From Hydractinia symbiolongicarpus (lineage: Eukaryota > Cnidaria > Hydrozoa > Anthoathecata > Hydractiniidae), in NCBI RefSeq assembly GCF_029227915.1, contig NC_079879.1:29146501-29210500 (forward strand): a stretch of DNA of 64,000 nt. Reading direction: 5' to 3'. How positions within the stretch are numbered: position 1 is the stretch's first letter; each line of letters begins with the position of its first letter. Both the position numbers and the translations under genes were made by a program. The notes under the pieces are model-generated. The model ran no database searches and had not been told where the DNA came from. It was given only the letters and a program-made list of their open reading frames with translations. Below, piece after piece: positions 26,636 to 40,783 of the stretch.

Positions 26636-29219
26636 GGCAATTAAACTTCTTTTATTCAGCGTCTCATCAAAAATGAAAACATTTTTAAAAACTACAATTC
26701 TCATGCGTTTCAGTGGTGAAAAAATAATTTATAAATTCGTTCGGGAAATGCGTTTACTCACTGGGTACTTTCCTTGTATACTTTTGACTATACGGGCCGA
26801 GTCCGGGATTTACGGGAAATCGCAGGTTTTCGTTTGCCGGCGATTAAACTTCTTATATTCAGCGTCTCATCAAAAATGAAAACATATCTGAAAACTACAA
26901 GTCTCATGCGTTTTAGTGGTGAAAAAGTAATATAAAAAATCGTTCGGGAAATAAGTTTACTCACTGGGTACTTTCCTTGTATACTTTTGACTATACGGGC
27001 CGAGGCCGGGATTTACGGGAAATCGCAGGTTTTCGTTTGCCGGCGATTAAAGTTCTTATATTCAGCGTCTCATCAAAAATGAAAACATATCTGAAAACTA
27101 CAAGTCTCATGCGTTTTAGTGGTGAAAAAGTAATATAAAAAATCGTTCGGGAAATGAGTTTACTCACTGGGTGCTTTCCTTGTATACTTTTAACTATACG
27201 GGCCGAGTCCGGGATTTACGGGAAATCGCAGGTTTTCGTTTGCCGGCGATTAAACTTCTTTTATTCAGCGTCTCATCAAAAATGAAAACAATTTTAAAAA
27301 CTACAAGTCTCATGGGCTTTAGTGGTGAAATAATAATTTAAAAAATCGTTTGGGAAATGAGTTTACTCCCTGGGTATTTCTTTGTATATTTTTGACTATA
27401 CGGGCCGAGTCCGGGATTTACGGGAAATCGCAGGTTTTCGTTTGCCGGCGATTAAACTTCTTTTATTCAGCGTCTCATCAAAAATGAAAACATTTTTGAA
27501 AACTACAAGTCTCATGCGTTTTAGTGGTGAAAAAATAATTTAAAAATTCGTTCGGGAAATGAGTTTAATCCCTGGGTACTTTCCTTGTATACTTTTGACT
27601 ATACGGGACGAGTCCGGGATTTACGGGAAATCGCAGGTTTTCGTTTGCGGGCGATTAAACTTCTTTTATTCAGCGTCTCATCAAAAATGAAAACATTTTT
27701 AAAAACTACAAGTCTCATGCGTTTTAGTGGTAAAAAAATAATTTAAAAATTCGTTCGGGAAATAAGTTTACTCACTGGGTACTTTCCTTGTATACTTTTG
27801 ACTATACGGGCCGAGTCCGGTATTTACGGGAAATCGCAGGTTTTCGTTTGCCGGCGATTAAACTTCTTTTATTCAGCGTCTCATCAAAAATGAAAACATT
27901 TTTAAAAACTACAAGTCTCATGCGTTTTAATGGTGAAAAAATAATTTAAAAATTCGTTCGGGAAATAAGTTTACTCACTGGGTACTTTCCTTGTATACTT
28001 TTGACTATACGGGCCGAGTCCGGGATTTACGGGAAATCGCAGGTTTTCGTTTGCCGGCAATTAAACTTCTTTTATTCAGCGTCTCATCAAAAATGAAAAC
28101 ATTTTTAAAAACTACAATTCTCATGCGTTTCAGTGGTGAAAAAATAATTTATAAATTCGTTCGGGAAATGCGTTTACTCACTGGGTACTTTCCTTGTATA
28201 CTTTTGACTATACGGGCCGAGTCCGGGATTTACGGGAAATCGCAGGTTTTCGTTTGCCGGCGATTAAACTTCTTATATTCAGCGTCTCATCAAAAATGAA
28301 AACATATCTGAAAACTACAAGTCTCATGCGTTTTAGTGGTGAAAAAGTAATATAAAAAATCGTTCGGGAAATAAGTTTACTCACTGGGTACTTTCCTTGT
28401 ATACTTTTGACTATACGGGCCGAGGCCGGGATTTACGGGAAATCGCAGGTTTTCGTTTGCCGGCGATTAAAGTTCTTATATTCAGCGTCTCATCAAAAAT
28501 GAAAACATATCTGAAAACTACAAGTCTCATGCGTTTTAGTGGTGAAAAAGTAATATAAAAAATCGTTCGGGAAATGAGTTTACTCACTGGGTGCTTTCCT
28601 TGTATACTTTTAACTATACGGGCCGAGTCCGGGATTTACGGGAAATCGCAGGTTTTCGTTTGCCGGCGATTAAACTTCTTTTATTCAGCGTCTCATCAAA
28701 AATGAAAACAATTTTAAAAACTACAAGTCTCATGGGCTTTAGTGGTGAAATAATAATTTAAAAAATCGTTTGGGAAATGAGTTTACTCCCTGGGTATTTC
28801 TTTGTATATTTTTGACTATACGGGCCGAGTCCGGGATTTACGGGAAATCGCAGGTTTTCGTTTGCCGGCGATTAAACTTCTTTTATTCAGCGTCTCATCA
28901 AAAATGAAAACATTTTTGAAAACTACAAGTCTCATGCGTTTTAGTGGTGAAAAAATAATTTAAAAATTCGTTCGGGAAATGAGTTTAATCCCTGGGTACT
29001 TTCCTTGTATACTTTTGACTATACGGGACGAGTCCGGGATTTACGGGAAATCGCAGGTTTTCGTTTGCGGGCGATTAAACTTCTTTTATTCAGCGTCTCA
29101 TCAAAAATGAAAACATTTTTAAAAACTACAAGTCTCATGCGTTTTAGTGGTAAAAAAATAATTTAAAAATTCGTTCGGGAAATAAGTTTACTCACTGGGT
29201 ACTTTCCTTGTATACTTTT
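26380..29219 (+). repeat. Two 7-monomer HOR units (1420 bp each)
   Basis: Units are 26380-27799 and 27800-29219. Shared private markers are CGAGGCCGGG (27001 and 28421), ACGGGACGAGTCC and TTTGCGGGCGATT (near 27600-27650 and 29020-29070) and GGTAAAAAAATAATTT. The order is A, D, B, B, C', A, A. Confidence 0.88.
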
Positions 29220-31044
29220 GACTATACGGGCTGAGTCCGGGATTTACGGGAAATCGCAGGTTTTCGTTTGCCGGCGATTAAACTTCTTATATTCAGCGTC
29301 TCATCAAAAATGAAAACATATCTGAAAACTACAAGTCTCATGCGTTTTAGTGGTGAAAAAGTAATATAAAAAATCGTTCGGGAAATGAGTTTACTCACTG
29401 GGTGCTTTCCTTGTATACTTTTAACTATACGGGCCGAGTCCGGGATTTACGGGAAATCGCAGGTTTTCGTTTGCCGGCGATTAAACTTCTTTTATTCAGC
29501 GTCTCATCAAAAATGAAAACATTTTTAAAAACTACAAGTCTCATGGGCTTTAGTGGTGAAATAATAATTTAAAAAATCGTTTGGGAAATGAGTTTACTCC
29601 CTGGGTATTTCTTTGTATATTTTTGACTATACGGGCCGAGTCCGGGATTTACGGGAAATCGCAGGTTTTCGTTTGCCGGCGATTAAACTTCTTTTATTCA
29701 GCGTCTCATCAAAAATGAAAACATTTTTGAAAACTACAAGTCTCATGCGTTTTAGTGGTGAAAAAATAATTTAAAAATTCGTTCGGGAAATGACTTTACT
29801 CCCTGGGTACTTTCCTTGTATACTTTTGACTATACGGGCCGAGTCCGGGATTTACGGGAAATCGCAGGTTTTCGTTTGCCGGCGATTAAACTTCTTTTAT
29901 TCAGCGTCTCATCAAAAATGAAAACATTTTTAAAAACTACAAGTCTCATGCGTTTTAGTGGTGAAAAAATAATTTAAAAATTCGTTCGGGAAATAAGTTT
30001 ACTCACTGGGTACTTTCCTTGTATACTTTTGACTATACGGGCCGAGTCCGGGATTTACGGGAAATCGCAGGTTTTCGTTTGCCGGCGATTAAACTTCTTA
30101 TATTCAGCGTCTCATCAAAAATGAAAACGTATTTGAAAACTACAAGTCTCATGCGATTTAGTGGTGAAAAAGTAATATAAAAAATCGTTCGGGAAATTAG
30201 TTTACTCACTGGGTGCTTTCCTTGTATACTTTTAACTATACGGGCCGAGTCCGGGATTTACGGGAAATCGCAGGTTTTCGTTTGCCGGCGATTAAACTTC
30301 TTTTATTCAGCGTCTCATCAAAAATGAAAACATTTTTAAAAACTACAAGTCTCATGGGCTTTAGTGGTGAAATAATAATTTAAAAAATCGTTTGGGAAAT
30401 GAGTTTACTCCCTGGGTATTTCTTTGTATATTTTTGACTATACGGGCCGAGTCCGGGATTTACGGGAAATTGCAGGTTTTCGTTTGCCGGCGATTAAACT
30501 TCTTTTATTCAGCGTCTCATCAAAAATGAAAACATTTTAGAAAACTACAAGTCTCATGCGTTTTAGTGGTGAAAAAATAATTTAAAAATTCGTTCGGGAA
30601 ATGAGTTTACTCCCTGGGTACTTTCCTTGTATACTTTTGACTATACGGGCCGAGTCCGGGATTTACGGGAAATCGCAGGTTTTCGTTTGCCGGCGATTAA
30701 ACTTCTTTTATTCAGCGTATCATCAAAAATGAAAACATTTTTAAAAACTACAAGTCTCATGCGTTTTAGTGGTGAAAAAATAATTTAAAAATTCGTTCGG
30801 GAAATAAGTTTACTCACTGGGTACTTTCCTTGTATACTTTTGACTATACGGACCGAGTCCGGGATTTACGGGAAATCGCAGGTTTTCGTTTGCCAGCGAT
30901 TAAACTTCTTATATTCAGCGTCTCATCAAAAATGAAAACATATCTGAAAACTACAAGTCTCATGCGTTTTAGTGGTGAAAAAGTAATATAAAAAATCGTT
31001 CGGGAAATGAGTTTACTCACTGGGTACTTTCCTTGTATACTTTT
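28612..31044 (+). repeat. Three 4-monomer HOR units (811 bp each)
   Basis: Units are 28612-29422, 29423-30233 and 30234-31044, each ordered C', A, A, B. GGGTGCTTTCC lies just before each unit (28589, 29400, 30211), and GGGTATTTC lies at the end of the first monomer of each. The first unit overlaps the second 7-monomer unit, so the tetramer is a subset of that heptamer. Confidence 0.85.
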
Positions 31045-33277
31045 AACTATACGGGCCGAGTCCGGGATTTACGGGAAATCGCAGGTTTTCGTTTGCCGGC
31101 GATTAAACTTCTTTTATTCAGCGTCTCATCAAAAATGAAAACATTTTTAAAAACTACAAGTCTCATGCGTTTTAGTGGTGAAAAAATAATTTAAAAATTC
31201 GTTCGGGAAATAAGTTTACTCACTGAGTACTTTCCTTGTATACTTTTGACTATACGGGCCGAGTCCGGGATTTACGGGAAATCGCAGGTTTTCGTTTGAC
31301 GGCGATTAAACTTCTTATATTCAGCGTCTCATCAAAAATGAAAACATATCTGAAAACTATAAGTCTCATGCGTTTTAGTGGTGAAAAAGTAATATAAAAA
31401 ATCGTTCGGGAAATGAGTTTACTCACTGGGTACTTTCCTTGTATACTTTTAACTATACGGGCCGAGTCCAGGATTTACGGGAAATCGCAGGTTTTCGTTT
31501 GCCGGCGATTAAACTTCTTTTATTCAGCGTCTCATCAAAAATGAAAACATTTTTAAAAACTACAAGTCTCATGGGCTTTAGTAGTGAAATAATAATTTAA
31601 AAAATCGTTCGGGAAATGAGTTTACTCCCTGGGTACTTTCTTTGTATACTTTTGACTTCACGGGCCGAGTCCAGGATTTACGGGAAATCGCAGGTTTTCG
31701 TTTGCCGGCGATTAAACTTCTTATATTCAGCGTCTCATCAAAAATGAAAACATATCTGAAAACTATAAGTCTCATGCGTTTTAGTGGTGAAAAAGTAATA
31801 TAAAAAATCGTTCGGGAAATGAGTTTACTCACTGGGTACTTTCCTTGTATACTTTTAACTATACGGGCCGAGTCCGGGATTTACGGGAAATCGCAGGTTT
31901 TCGTTTGCGGGCGATTAAACATCTTTTATTCAGCGTCTCATCCAAAATGAAAACATTTTTAAAAACTACAAGTCTCATGGGCTTTAGTAGTGAAATAATA
32001 ATTTAAAAAATCGTTCGGGAAATGAGTTTACTCCCTGGGTACTTTCTTTGTATACTTTTGACTTCACGGGCCGAGTCCAGGATTTACGGGAAATCGCAGG
32101 TTTTCGTTTGCCGGCAATTAAACTTCTTTTATTCAGCGTCTCATCAAAAATGAAAACATTTTTGAAAACTGCAAATCTCATGCGTTTTAGTGGTGAAAAA
32201 ATAATTTAAAAAATCGTTCGGGAAATGAGTTTACTCCCTGGGTACTTTGTTTGTATACTTTTGACTATGCGGGCCGAGTCCGGGATTTACGGGGAATCGC
32301 GGGTTTTCGTTTGCCGGCGATTAAACCACTTTCATTAAGCGTCTCATCAAAAATGAAAACATTTCTGAAAACTACAAGTCTCATGCGTTTTAGTGGTGAA
32401 AAAATAATTTAAAAATTCGTTCGGGAAATGAGTTTACTCACTGGGTACTTTCCTTGTATACTTTTAACTATACGGGCCGAGTCCGGGATTTACGGGAAAT
32501 CGCAGGTTTTCGTTTGCCGGCGATTAAACTTCTTTTATTCAGCGTCTCATCAAAAATGAAAACATTTTTAAAAACTACAAGTCTCATGGGCTGTAGTGGT
32601 GAAATAATAATTTAAAAAATCGTTTGGGAAATGAGTTTACTCCCTGGGTACTTTCTTTGTATACTTTTGACTATACGGGCCGAGTCCGGGATTTACGGGA
32701 AATCGCAGGTTTTCGTTTGCCGGCGATTAAACTTCTTTTATTCAGCGTCTCATCAAAAATGAAAACATTTTTGAAAACTACAAGTCTCATGCGTTTTAAT
32801 GGTGCAAAAATAATTTAAAAAATCGTTCGGGAAATGAGTTTACTCACTGGGTACTTTCCTTGTATACTTTTGACTATACAGGCCGAGTCCGGGATTTACG
32901 GGAAATCGCGGGTTTTTGTTTGCCGGCGATTAAACATCTTTTATTCAGCGTCTCATCCAAAATGAAAACATTTTTAAAAACTACAAGTCTCATGGGCTTT
33001 AGTGGTGAAATAATAATTTAAAAAATCGTTCGGGAAATGAGTTTACTCCCTGGGTACTTTCTTTGTATACTTTTGACTATACGGGCGGAGTCCAGGATTT
33101 ACGGGAAATCGCAGGTTTTCGTTTGCCGGCAATTAAACTTCTTTTATTCAGCGTCTCATCAAAAATGAAAACATTTTTGAAAACTACAAGTCTCATGCGT
33201 TTTAGTGGTGAAAAAATAATTTAAAAATTCGTTCGGGAAATAAGTATACTCACTGGGTACTTTCCTTGTATACTTTT
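31045..33277 (+). repeat. Mixed monomers, first P-E-C cassette
   Basis: This region marks the change from A/B/C/D monomers to P, E and G types. GACTTCACGGGCCGAG appears near 31655 and 32061, 406 bp apart, with GTAGTGAAATAATAATTT before each. The first P-E-C cassette starts with P at about 32060. No gene is seen. Confidence 0.75.
32263..32465 (+). repeat. Monomer subtype E (example)
   Basis: Diagnostic bases are GACTATGCGGGCCGAG, a GCGGG form of the G+C-rich third, AAACCACTTTCATTAAGCG and ACATTTCTGAAAAC. The change CATTTTT to CATTTCT shortens the dyad arm. E is found mainly from 32 kb rightward in the P-E-C cassette. Earlier relatives occur at about 6.29 and 7.30 kb, with CATTAGGCGGC instead of CATTAAGCGTC. 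Confidence 0.85.
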
Positions 33278-34089
33278 GACTATACGGGCCGAGTCCGGGA
33301 TTTACGGGAAATCGCAGGCTTTCGTTTGCCGCCGATTAAACATCTTATATTCAGCGTCTCATCAAAAATGAAAACATATCTGAAAACTATAAGTCTCATG
33401 CGTTTTAGTGGTGAAAAAGTAATATAAAAAATCGTTCGGGAAATGAGTTTACTCACTGGGTACTTTCCTTGTATACTTTTAACTATACGGGCCGAGTCCG
33501 GGATTTACGGGAAATCGCAGTTTTTCGTTTGCGGGCAATTAAACTTCTTTTATTCAGCGTCTCATCAAAAATGAAAACATTTTTGAAAACTACAAGTCTC
33601 ATGCGTTTTAGTGGTGAAAAAATAATTTAAAAATTCATTCGGGAAATAAGTATACTCACTGGGTACTTTCCTTGTATACTTTTGACTATACGGGCCGAGT
33701 CCGGGATTTACGGGAAATCGCAGGCTTTCGTTTGCCGCCGATTAAACATCTTATATTCAGCGTCTCATCAAAAATGAAAACATATCTGAAAACTATAAGT
33801 CTCATGCGTTTTAGTGGTGAAAAAGTAATATAAAAAATCGTTCGGGAAATGAGTTTACTCACTGGGTACTTTCCTTGTATACTTTTAACTATACGGGCCG
33901 AGTCCGGGATTTACGGGAAATCGCAGTTTTTCGTTTGCGGGCAATTAAACTTCTTTTATTCAGCGTCTCATCAAAAATGAAAACATTTTTGAAAACTACA
34001 AGTCTCATGCGTTTTAGTGGTGAAAAAATAATTTAAAAATTCATTCGGGAAATAAGTATACTCATTGGGTACTTTCCTTGTATACTTTT
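33278..34089 (+). repeat. Dimer duplication (406 bp)
   Basis: 33278-33683 and 33684-34089 are tandem dimers sharing GCAGGCTTTCG with TTTGCCGCCGATT, and GCAGTTTTTCGTTTGCGGGC. The word AAATAAGTATACTCAC repeats with them. Confidence 0.85.
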
Positions 34090-37000
34090 GACTATACGGG
34101 CCGAGTCCGGGATTTACGGGAAATCGCAGGTTTTCGTTTGCCGCCGATTAAACTTCTTTTATTCAGCGTCTCATCAAAAATGAAAACATTTTTGAAAACT
34201 ACAAGTCTCATGCGTTTTAGTGGTGAAAAAATAATTTAAAAAATCGTTCGGGAAATGAGTTTACTCACTGGGTACTTTACTTGTATACTTTTAACTATAC
34301 GGGCCGAGTCCGGGATTTACGGGAAATCGCAGGTTTTCGTTTGCGGGCGATTAAACATCTTTTATTCAGCGTCTCATCCAAAATGAAAACATTTTTAAAA
34401 ACTACAAGTCTCATGGGCTTTAGTGGTGAAATAATAATTTAAAAAATCGTTCGGGAAATGAGTTTACTCTCTGGGTACTTTCTTTGTATACTTTTGACTT
34501 CACGGGCCGAGTCCAGGATTTACGGGAAATCGCAGGTTTTCGTTTGCCGGCAATTAAACTTCTTTTATTCCGCGTCTCATCAAAAATGAAAACATTTTTG
34601 AAAACTGCAAATCTCATGCGTTTTAGTGGTGAAAAAATAATTTAAAAATTCGTTCGGGAAATAAGTATACTCACTGGGTACTTTCCTTGTATACTTTTGA
34701 CTATACGGGCCGAGTCCGGGATTTACGGGAAATCGCAGGTTTTCGTTTGCCGGCGATTAAACATCTTATATTCAGCGTCTCATCAAAAATGAAAACATAT
34801 CTGAAAACTATAAGTCTCATGCGTTTTAGTGGTGAAAAAGTAATATAAAAAATCGTTCGGGAAATGAGTTTACTCACTGGGTACTTTCCTTGTATACTTT
34901 TAACTATACGGGCCGAGTCCGGGATTTACGGGAAATCGCAGGTTTTCGTTTGCGGGCGATTAAACTTCTTTTATTCAGCGTCTCATCAAAAATGAAAACA
35001 TTTTTAAAAACTACAAGTCTCATGGGCTTTAGTGGTGAAATAATAATTTAAAAAATCGTTTGGGAAATGAGTTTACTCCCTGGGTATTTCTTTGTATATT
35101 TTTGACTATACGGGCCGAGTCCGGGATTTACGGGAAATCGCAGGTTTTCGTTTCCCGGCGATTAAACTTCTTTTATTCAGCGTCTCATCAAAAATGAAAA
35201 CATTTTTGAAAACTACAAGTCTCATGCGTTTTAGTGGTGAAAAAATAATTTAAAAATTCGTTCGGGAAATAAGTATACTCACTGGGTACTTTCCTTGTAT
35301 ACTTTTGACTATACGGGCCGAGTCCGGGATTTACGGGAAATCGCAGGTTTTCGTTTGCCGGCGATTAAACATCTTATATTCAGCGTCTCATCAAAAATGA
35401 AAACATATCTGAAAACTATAAGTCTCATGCGTTTTAGTGGTGAAAAAGTAATATAAAAAATCGTTCGGGAAATGAGTTTACTCACTGGGTACTTTCCTTG
35501 TATACTTTTGACTATACGGGCCGAGTCCGGGATTTACGGAAAATCGCAGGTTTTCGTTTGCCAGCGATTAAACATCTTATCTTCAGCGTCTCATCAAAAA
35601 TGAAAACATATCTGAAAACTATAAGTCTCATGCGTTTTAGTGGTGAAAAAGTAATATAAAAACACGTTCGGGAAATGAGTTTACTCACTGGGTACTTTCC
35701 TTGTATACTTTTAACTATACGGGCCGAGTCCGGGATTTACGGGAAATCGCAGGTTTTCGTTTGCGGGCGATTAAACATCTTTTATTCAGCGTCTCATCCA
35801 AAATGAAAACATTTTTAAAAACTACAAGTCTCATGGGCTTTAGTGGTGAAATAATAATTTAAAAAATCGTTCGGGAAATGAGTTTACTCCCTGGGTACTT
35901 TCTTTGTATACTTTTGACTTCACGGGCCGAGTCCAGGATTTACGGGAAATCGCAGGTTTTCGTTTGCCAGCAATTAAACTTCTTATATTCAGCGTCTCAT
36001 CAAAAATGAAAACATTTTTGAAAACTGCAAATCTCATGCGTTTTAGTGGTGAAAAAATAATTTAAAAAATCGTTCAGGAAATGAGTTTACTCCCTGGGTA
36101 CTTTCTTTGTATACTTTTGACTATGCGGGCCGAGTCCGGGATTTACGGGGAATCGCGGGTTTTCGTTTGCCGGCGATTAAACCACTTTCATTAAGCGTCT
36201 CATCAAAAATGAAAACATTTCTGAAAACTACAAGTCTCATGCGTTTTAGTGGTGAAAAAATAATTTAAAAAATCGTTTGGGAAATGAGTTTACTCCCTGG
36301 GTACTTTCTTTGTATACTTTTGACTATCGGGCCGAGTCCGGGATTTACGGGAAATCGCAGGTTTTCGTTTGCCGGCGATTAAACTTCTTTTATTCAGCGT
36401 CTCATCAAAAATGAAAACATTTTTGAAAACTACAAGTCTCATGCGTTTTAATGGTGAAAAAATAATTTAAAAAATCGTTCGGGAAATGAGTTTACTCACT
36501 GGGTACTTTCCTTGTATACTTTTGACTATACGGGCCGAGTCCGGGATTTACGGGAAATCGCGGGTTTTCGTTTGCCGGCGATTAAACATCTTTTATTCAG
36601 CGTCTCATCCAAAATGAAAACATTTTTAAAAACTACAAGTCTCATGGGCTTTAGTGGTGAAATAATAATTTAAAAAATCATTCGGGAAATGAGTTTACTC
36701 CCTGGGTACTTTCTTTGTATACTTTTGACTATACGGGCCGAGTCCAGGATTTACGGGAAATCGCAGGTTTTCGTTTGCCGGCAATTAAACTTCTTTTATT
36801 CAGCGTCTCATCAAAAATGAAAACAGTTTTGAAAACTACAAGTCTCATGCGTTTTAGTGGTGAAAAAATTATTTAAAAATTCGTTCGGGAAATAAGTATA
36901 CTCACTGGGTACTTTCCTTGTATACTTTTGACAATACGGGCCGAGTCCGGGATTTACGGGAAATCGCAGGTTTTCGTTTGCCGGCGATTAAACATCTTAT

Positions 37001-40000
37001 ATTCAGCGTCTCATCAAAAATGAAAACATATCTGAAAACTATAAGTGTCATGCGTTTTAGTGGTGAAAAAGTAATATGAAAAATCGTTCGGGAAATGAGT
37101 TTACTCACTGGGTACTTTCCTTGTATACTTTTAACTATACGGGCCGAGTCCGGGATTTACGGGAAATCGCAGGTTTTCGTTTGCGGGCGATTAAACTTCT
37201 TTTATTCAGCGTCTCATCAAAAATGAAAACATTTTTAAAAACTACAAGTCTCATGGGCTTTAGTGGTGAAATAGTAATTTAAAAAATCGTTTGGGAAATG
37301 AGTTTACTCCCTGGGTATTTCTTTGTATATTTTTGACTATACGGGCCGAGTCCGGGATTTACGGGAAATCGCAGGTTTTCGTTTGCCGGCGATTAAACTT
37401 CTTTTATTCAGCGTCTCATCAAAAATGAAAACATTTTTGAAAACTACAAGTCTCATGCGTTTTAGTGGTGAAAAAATAATTTAAAAAATCGTTCGGGAAA
37501 TGAGTTTACACCCTGGGTAGTTTCCTTGTATACTTTTGACTATACGGGCCGAGTCCGGGATTTACGGGAAATCGCGGGTTTTCGTTTGCCGGCGATTAAA
37601 CATCTTTTATTCAGCGTCTCATCCAAAATGAAAACATTTTTAAAAACTACAAGTCTCATGGGCTTTAGTGGTGAAATAATAATTTAAAAAATCGTTCGGG
37701 AAATGAGTTTACTTCCTGGGTACTTTCTTTGTATACTTTTGACTATACGGGCCGAGTCCAGGATTTACGGGAAATTGCAGGTTTTCGTTTGCCGGCAATT
37801 AAACTTCTTTTATTCGGCGTCTCATCAAAAATGAAAACATTTTTGAAAACTACAAGTCTCATGCGTTTTAGTGGTAAAAAAATAATTTAAAAATTCGTTC
37901 GGGAAATAAGTATACTCACTGGGTACTTTCCTTGTATACTTTTGACTATACGGGCCGAGTCCGGGATTTACGGGAAATCGCAGGTTTTCGTTTGCCGGCG
38001 ATTAAACATCTTATATTCAGCGTCTCATCAAAAATGAAAACATATCTGAAAACTATAAGTCTCATGCGTTTTAGTGGTGAAAAAGTAATATAAAAAATCG
38101 TTCGGGAAATGAGTTTACTCACTGGGTACTTTCCTTGTATACTTTTAACTATACGGGCCGAGTCCGGGATTTACGGAAAATCGCAGGTTTTCGTTTGCGG
38201 GCGATTAAACTTCTTTTATTCAGCGTCTCATCAAAAATGAAAACATTTTTAAAAACTACAAGTCTCATGGGCTTTAGTGGTGAAATAATAATTTAAAAAA
38301 TCGTTTGGGAAATGAGTTTACTCCCTGGGTATTTCTTTGTATATTTTTGACTATACGGGCCGAGTCCGGGATTTACGGGAAATCGCAGGTTTTCGTTTGC
38401 CGGCGATTAAACTTCTTTTATTCAGCGTCTCATCAAAAATGAAAACATTTTTGAAAACTACAAGTCTCATGCGTTTTAGTGGTGAAAAAATAATTTAAAA
38501 AATCGTTCGGGAAATGAGTTTACACCCTGGGTACTTTCTTTGTATACTTTTGACTATAAGGGCCGAGTCCGGGATTTACGGGAAATCGCAGGTTTTCGTT
38601 TGCCGGCGATTAAACTTCTTTTATTCAGCGTCTCATCAAAAATGAAAACATTTTTAAAAACTACAAGTCTCATGCGTTTTAGTGGTGAAAAAATAATTTA
38701 AAAATCCGTCAGGAAATGAGTTTACTCACTGGGTACTTTCCTTGTATACTTTTGACTATACGGGCCGAGTCCAGGATTTACGGGAAATCGCGGGTTTTCG
38801 TTTGCCGGCGATTAAACATCTTTTATTCAGCGTCTCATCCAAAATTAAAACATTTTTAAAAACTACAAGTCTCATGGGCTTTAGTGGTGAAATAATAATT
38901 TAAAAAATCGTTCGGGAAATGAGTTTACTCCCTGGGTACTTTCTTTGTATACTTTTGGCTTCACGGGCCGAGTCCAGGATTTACGGGAAATCGCAGGTTT
39001 TCGTTTGCCGGCAATTAAACTTCTTTTATTCAGCGTCTCATCAAAAATGAAAACATTTTTGAAAACTGCAAATCTCATGCGTTTTAGTGGTGAAAAAATA
39101 ATTTAAAAAATCGTTCGGGAAATGAGTTTACTCCCTGGGTACTTTCTTTGTATACTTTTGACTATGCGGGCCGAGTCCGGGATTTACGGGGAATTGCGGG
39201 TTTTCGTTTGCCGGCGATTAAACCACTTTCATTAAGCGTCTCATCAAAAATGAAAACATTTCTGAAAACTACAAGTCTCATGCGTTTTAGTGGTGAAAAA
39301 ATAATTTAAAAATTCGTTCGGGAAATGAGTTTACTCACTGGGTACTTTCCTTGTATACTTTTAACTATACGGGCCGAGTCCGGGATTTACGGGAAATCGC
39401 AGGTTTTCGTTTGCCGGCGATTAAACTTCTTATATTCAGCGTCTCATCAAAAATGAAAACATTTTTAAAAACTACAAGTCTCATGGGCTTTAGTGGTGAA
39501 ATAATAATTTAAGAAATCGTTTGGGAAATGAGTTTACTCCCTGGGTACTTTCTTTGTATACTTTTGACTATACGGGCCGAGTCCGGGATTTACGGGAAAT
39601 TGCAGGTTTTCGTTTGCCGGCGATTAAACTTCTTTTATTCAGCGTCTCATCAAAAATGAAAACATTTTTGAAAACTACAAGTCTCATGCGTTTTATTGGT
39701 GAAAAAAAAATTTAAAAAATCGTTCGGGAAATGGGTTTACTCACTGGGTACTTTCCTTGTATACTTTTGACTATACGGGCTGAGTCCGGGATTTACGGGA
39801 AATCGCGGGTTTTCGTTTGCCGGCGATTAAACATCTTTTATTCAGCGTCTCATCCAAAATGAAAACATTTTTAAAAACTACAAGTCTCATGGGCTTTAGT
39901 GGTGAAATAATAATTTAAAAAATCGTTTGGGAAATGAGTTTACTCCCTGGGTACTTTCTTTGTATACTTTTGACTATACGGGCCGAGTCCAGGATTTACG

Positions 40001-40783
40001 GGAAATCGCAGGTTTTCGTTTGCCGGCAATTAAACTTCTTTTATTCAGCGTCTCATCAAAAATGAAAACATTTTTGAAAACTGCAAATCTCATGCGTTTT
40101 AGTGGTGAAAAAATAATTTAAAAAATCGTTCGGGAAATGAGTTTACTCCCTGGGTACCTTCTTTGTATACTTTTGACTATGCGGGCCGAGTCCGGGATTT
40201 ACGGGAAATCGCGGGTTTTCGTTTGCCGGCTATTAAACCACTTTCATTAAGCGTCTCATCAAAAATAAAAACATTTCTGAAAACTACAAGTCTCATGCGT
40301 TTTAGTGGTGAAAAAAAATTTTAAAAATTCGTTCGGGAAATGAGTTTACTCACTGGGTACTTTCTTTGTATACTTTTGACTATACGGGCCAAGCCCGGGA
40401 TCTACGGGAAATCGCGGGTTTTCGTTTGCCGGCGATTAAACTTCTTTTATTCAGCGTCTCATCAAAAATGAAAACATTTTTGAAAACTACAAGTCTCATG
40501 CGTTTTAGTGGTGAAAAAATAATTTAAAAATCCGTTCAGGAAATGAGTTTACTCACTGGGTACTTTCCTTGTATACTTTTGACTATACGGGCCGAGTCCG
40601 GGATTTACGGGAAATCGCGGGTTTTCGTTTGCCGGCGAATAAACATCTTTTATTCAGCGTCTCATCCAAAATGAAAACATTTTTAAAAACTACAAGTCTC
40701 ATGGGCTATAGTGGTGAAATAATAATTTAAAAAATCGTTCGGGAAATGAGTTTACTCCCTGGGTAATTTCTTTGTATACTTTT
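34090..40783 (+). repeat. Mixed region with repeated P-E-C cassettes
   Basis: P, E, C, G, A and B monomers alternate without one simple period. About 31.98-32.8 kb recurs at 38.88-39.7 kb with an offset of 6897 bp (34 monomers). A shorter block near 34.25-34.64 kb recurs at 35.67-36.06 kb (1420 bp). Cassettes lie near 35.94, 38.98 and 39.99 kb. No gene is seen. Confidence 0.7.
36524..36726 (+). repeat. Monomer subtype G (example)
   Basis: This is a C-like monomer marked by GTCTCATCCAAAATG (a C replacing one A of the A run) with AAACATCTTTTATTC and a GCGGG first third. It is found mainly from 31.9 to 51.3 kb, often directly left of P. The C substitution trims the dyad to 6-bp arms. Confidence 0.75.

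Noticed and set aside
31578-31832. Minus-strand frames of 65-84 codons
   Set aside because: They are complementary readings of the same monomers and overlap the plus-strand frames. They appear only where substitutions remove stops.
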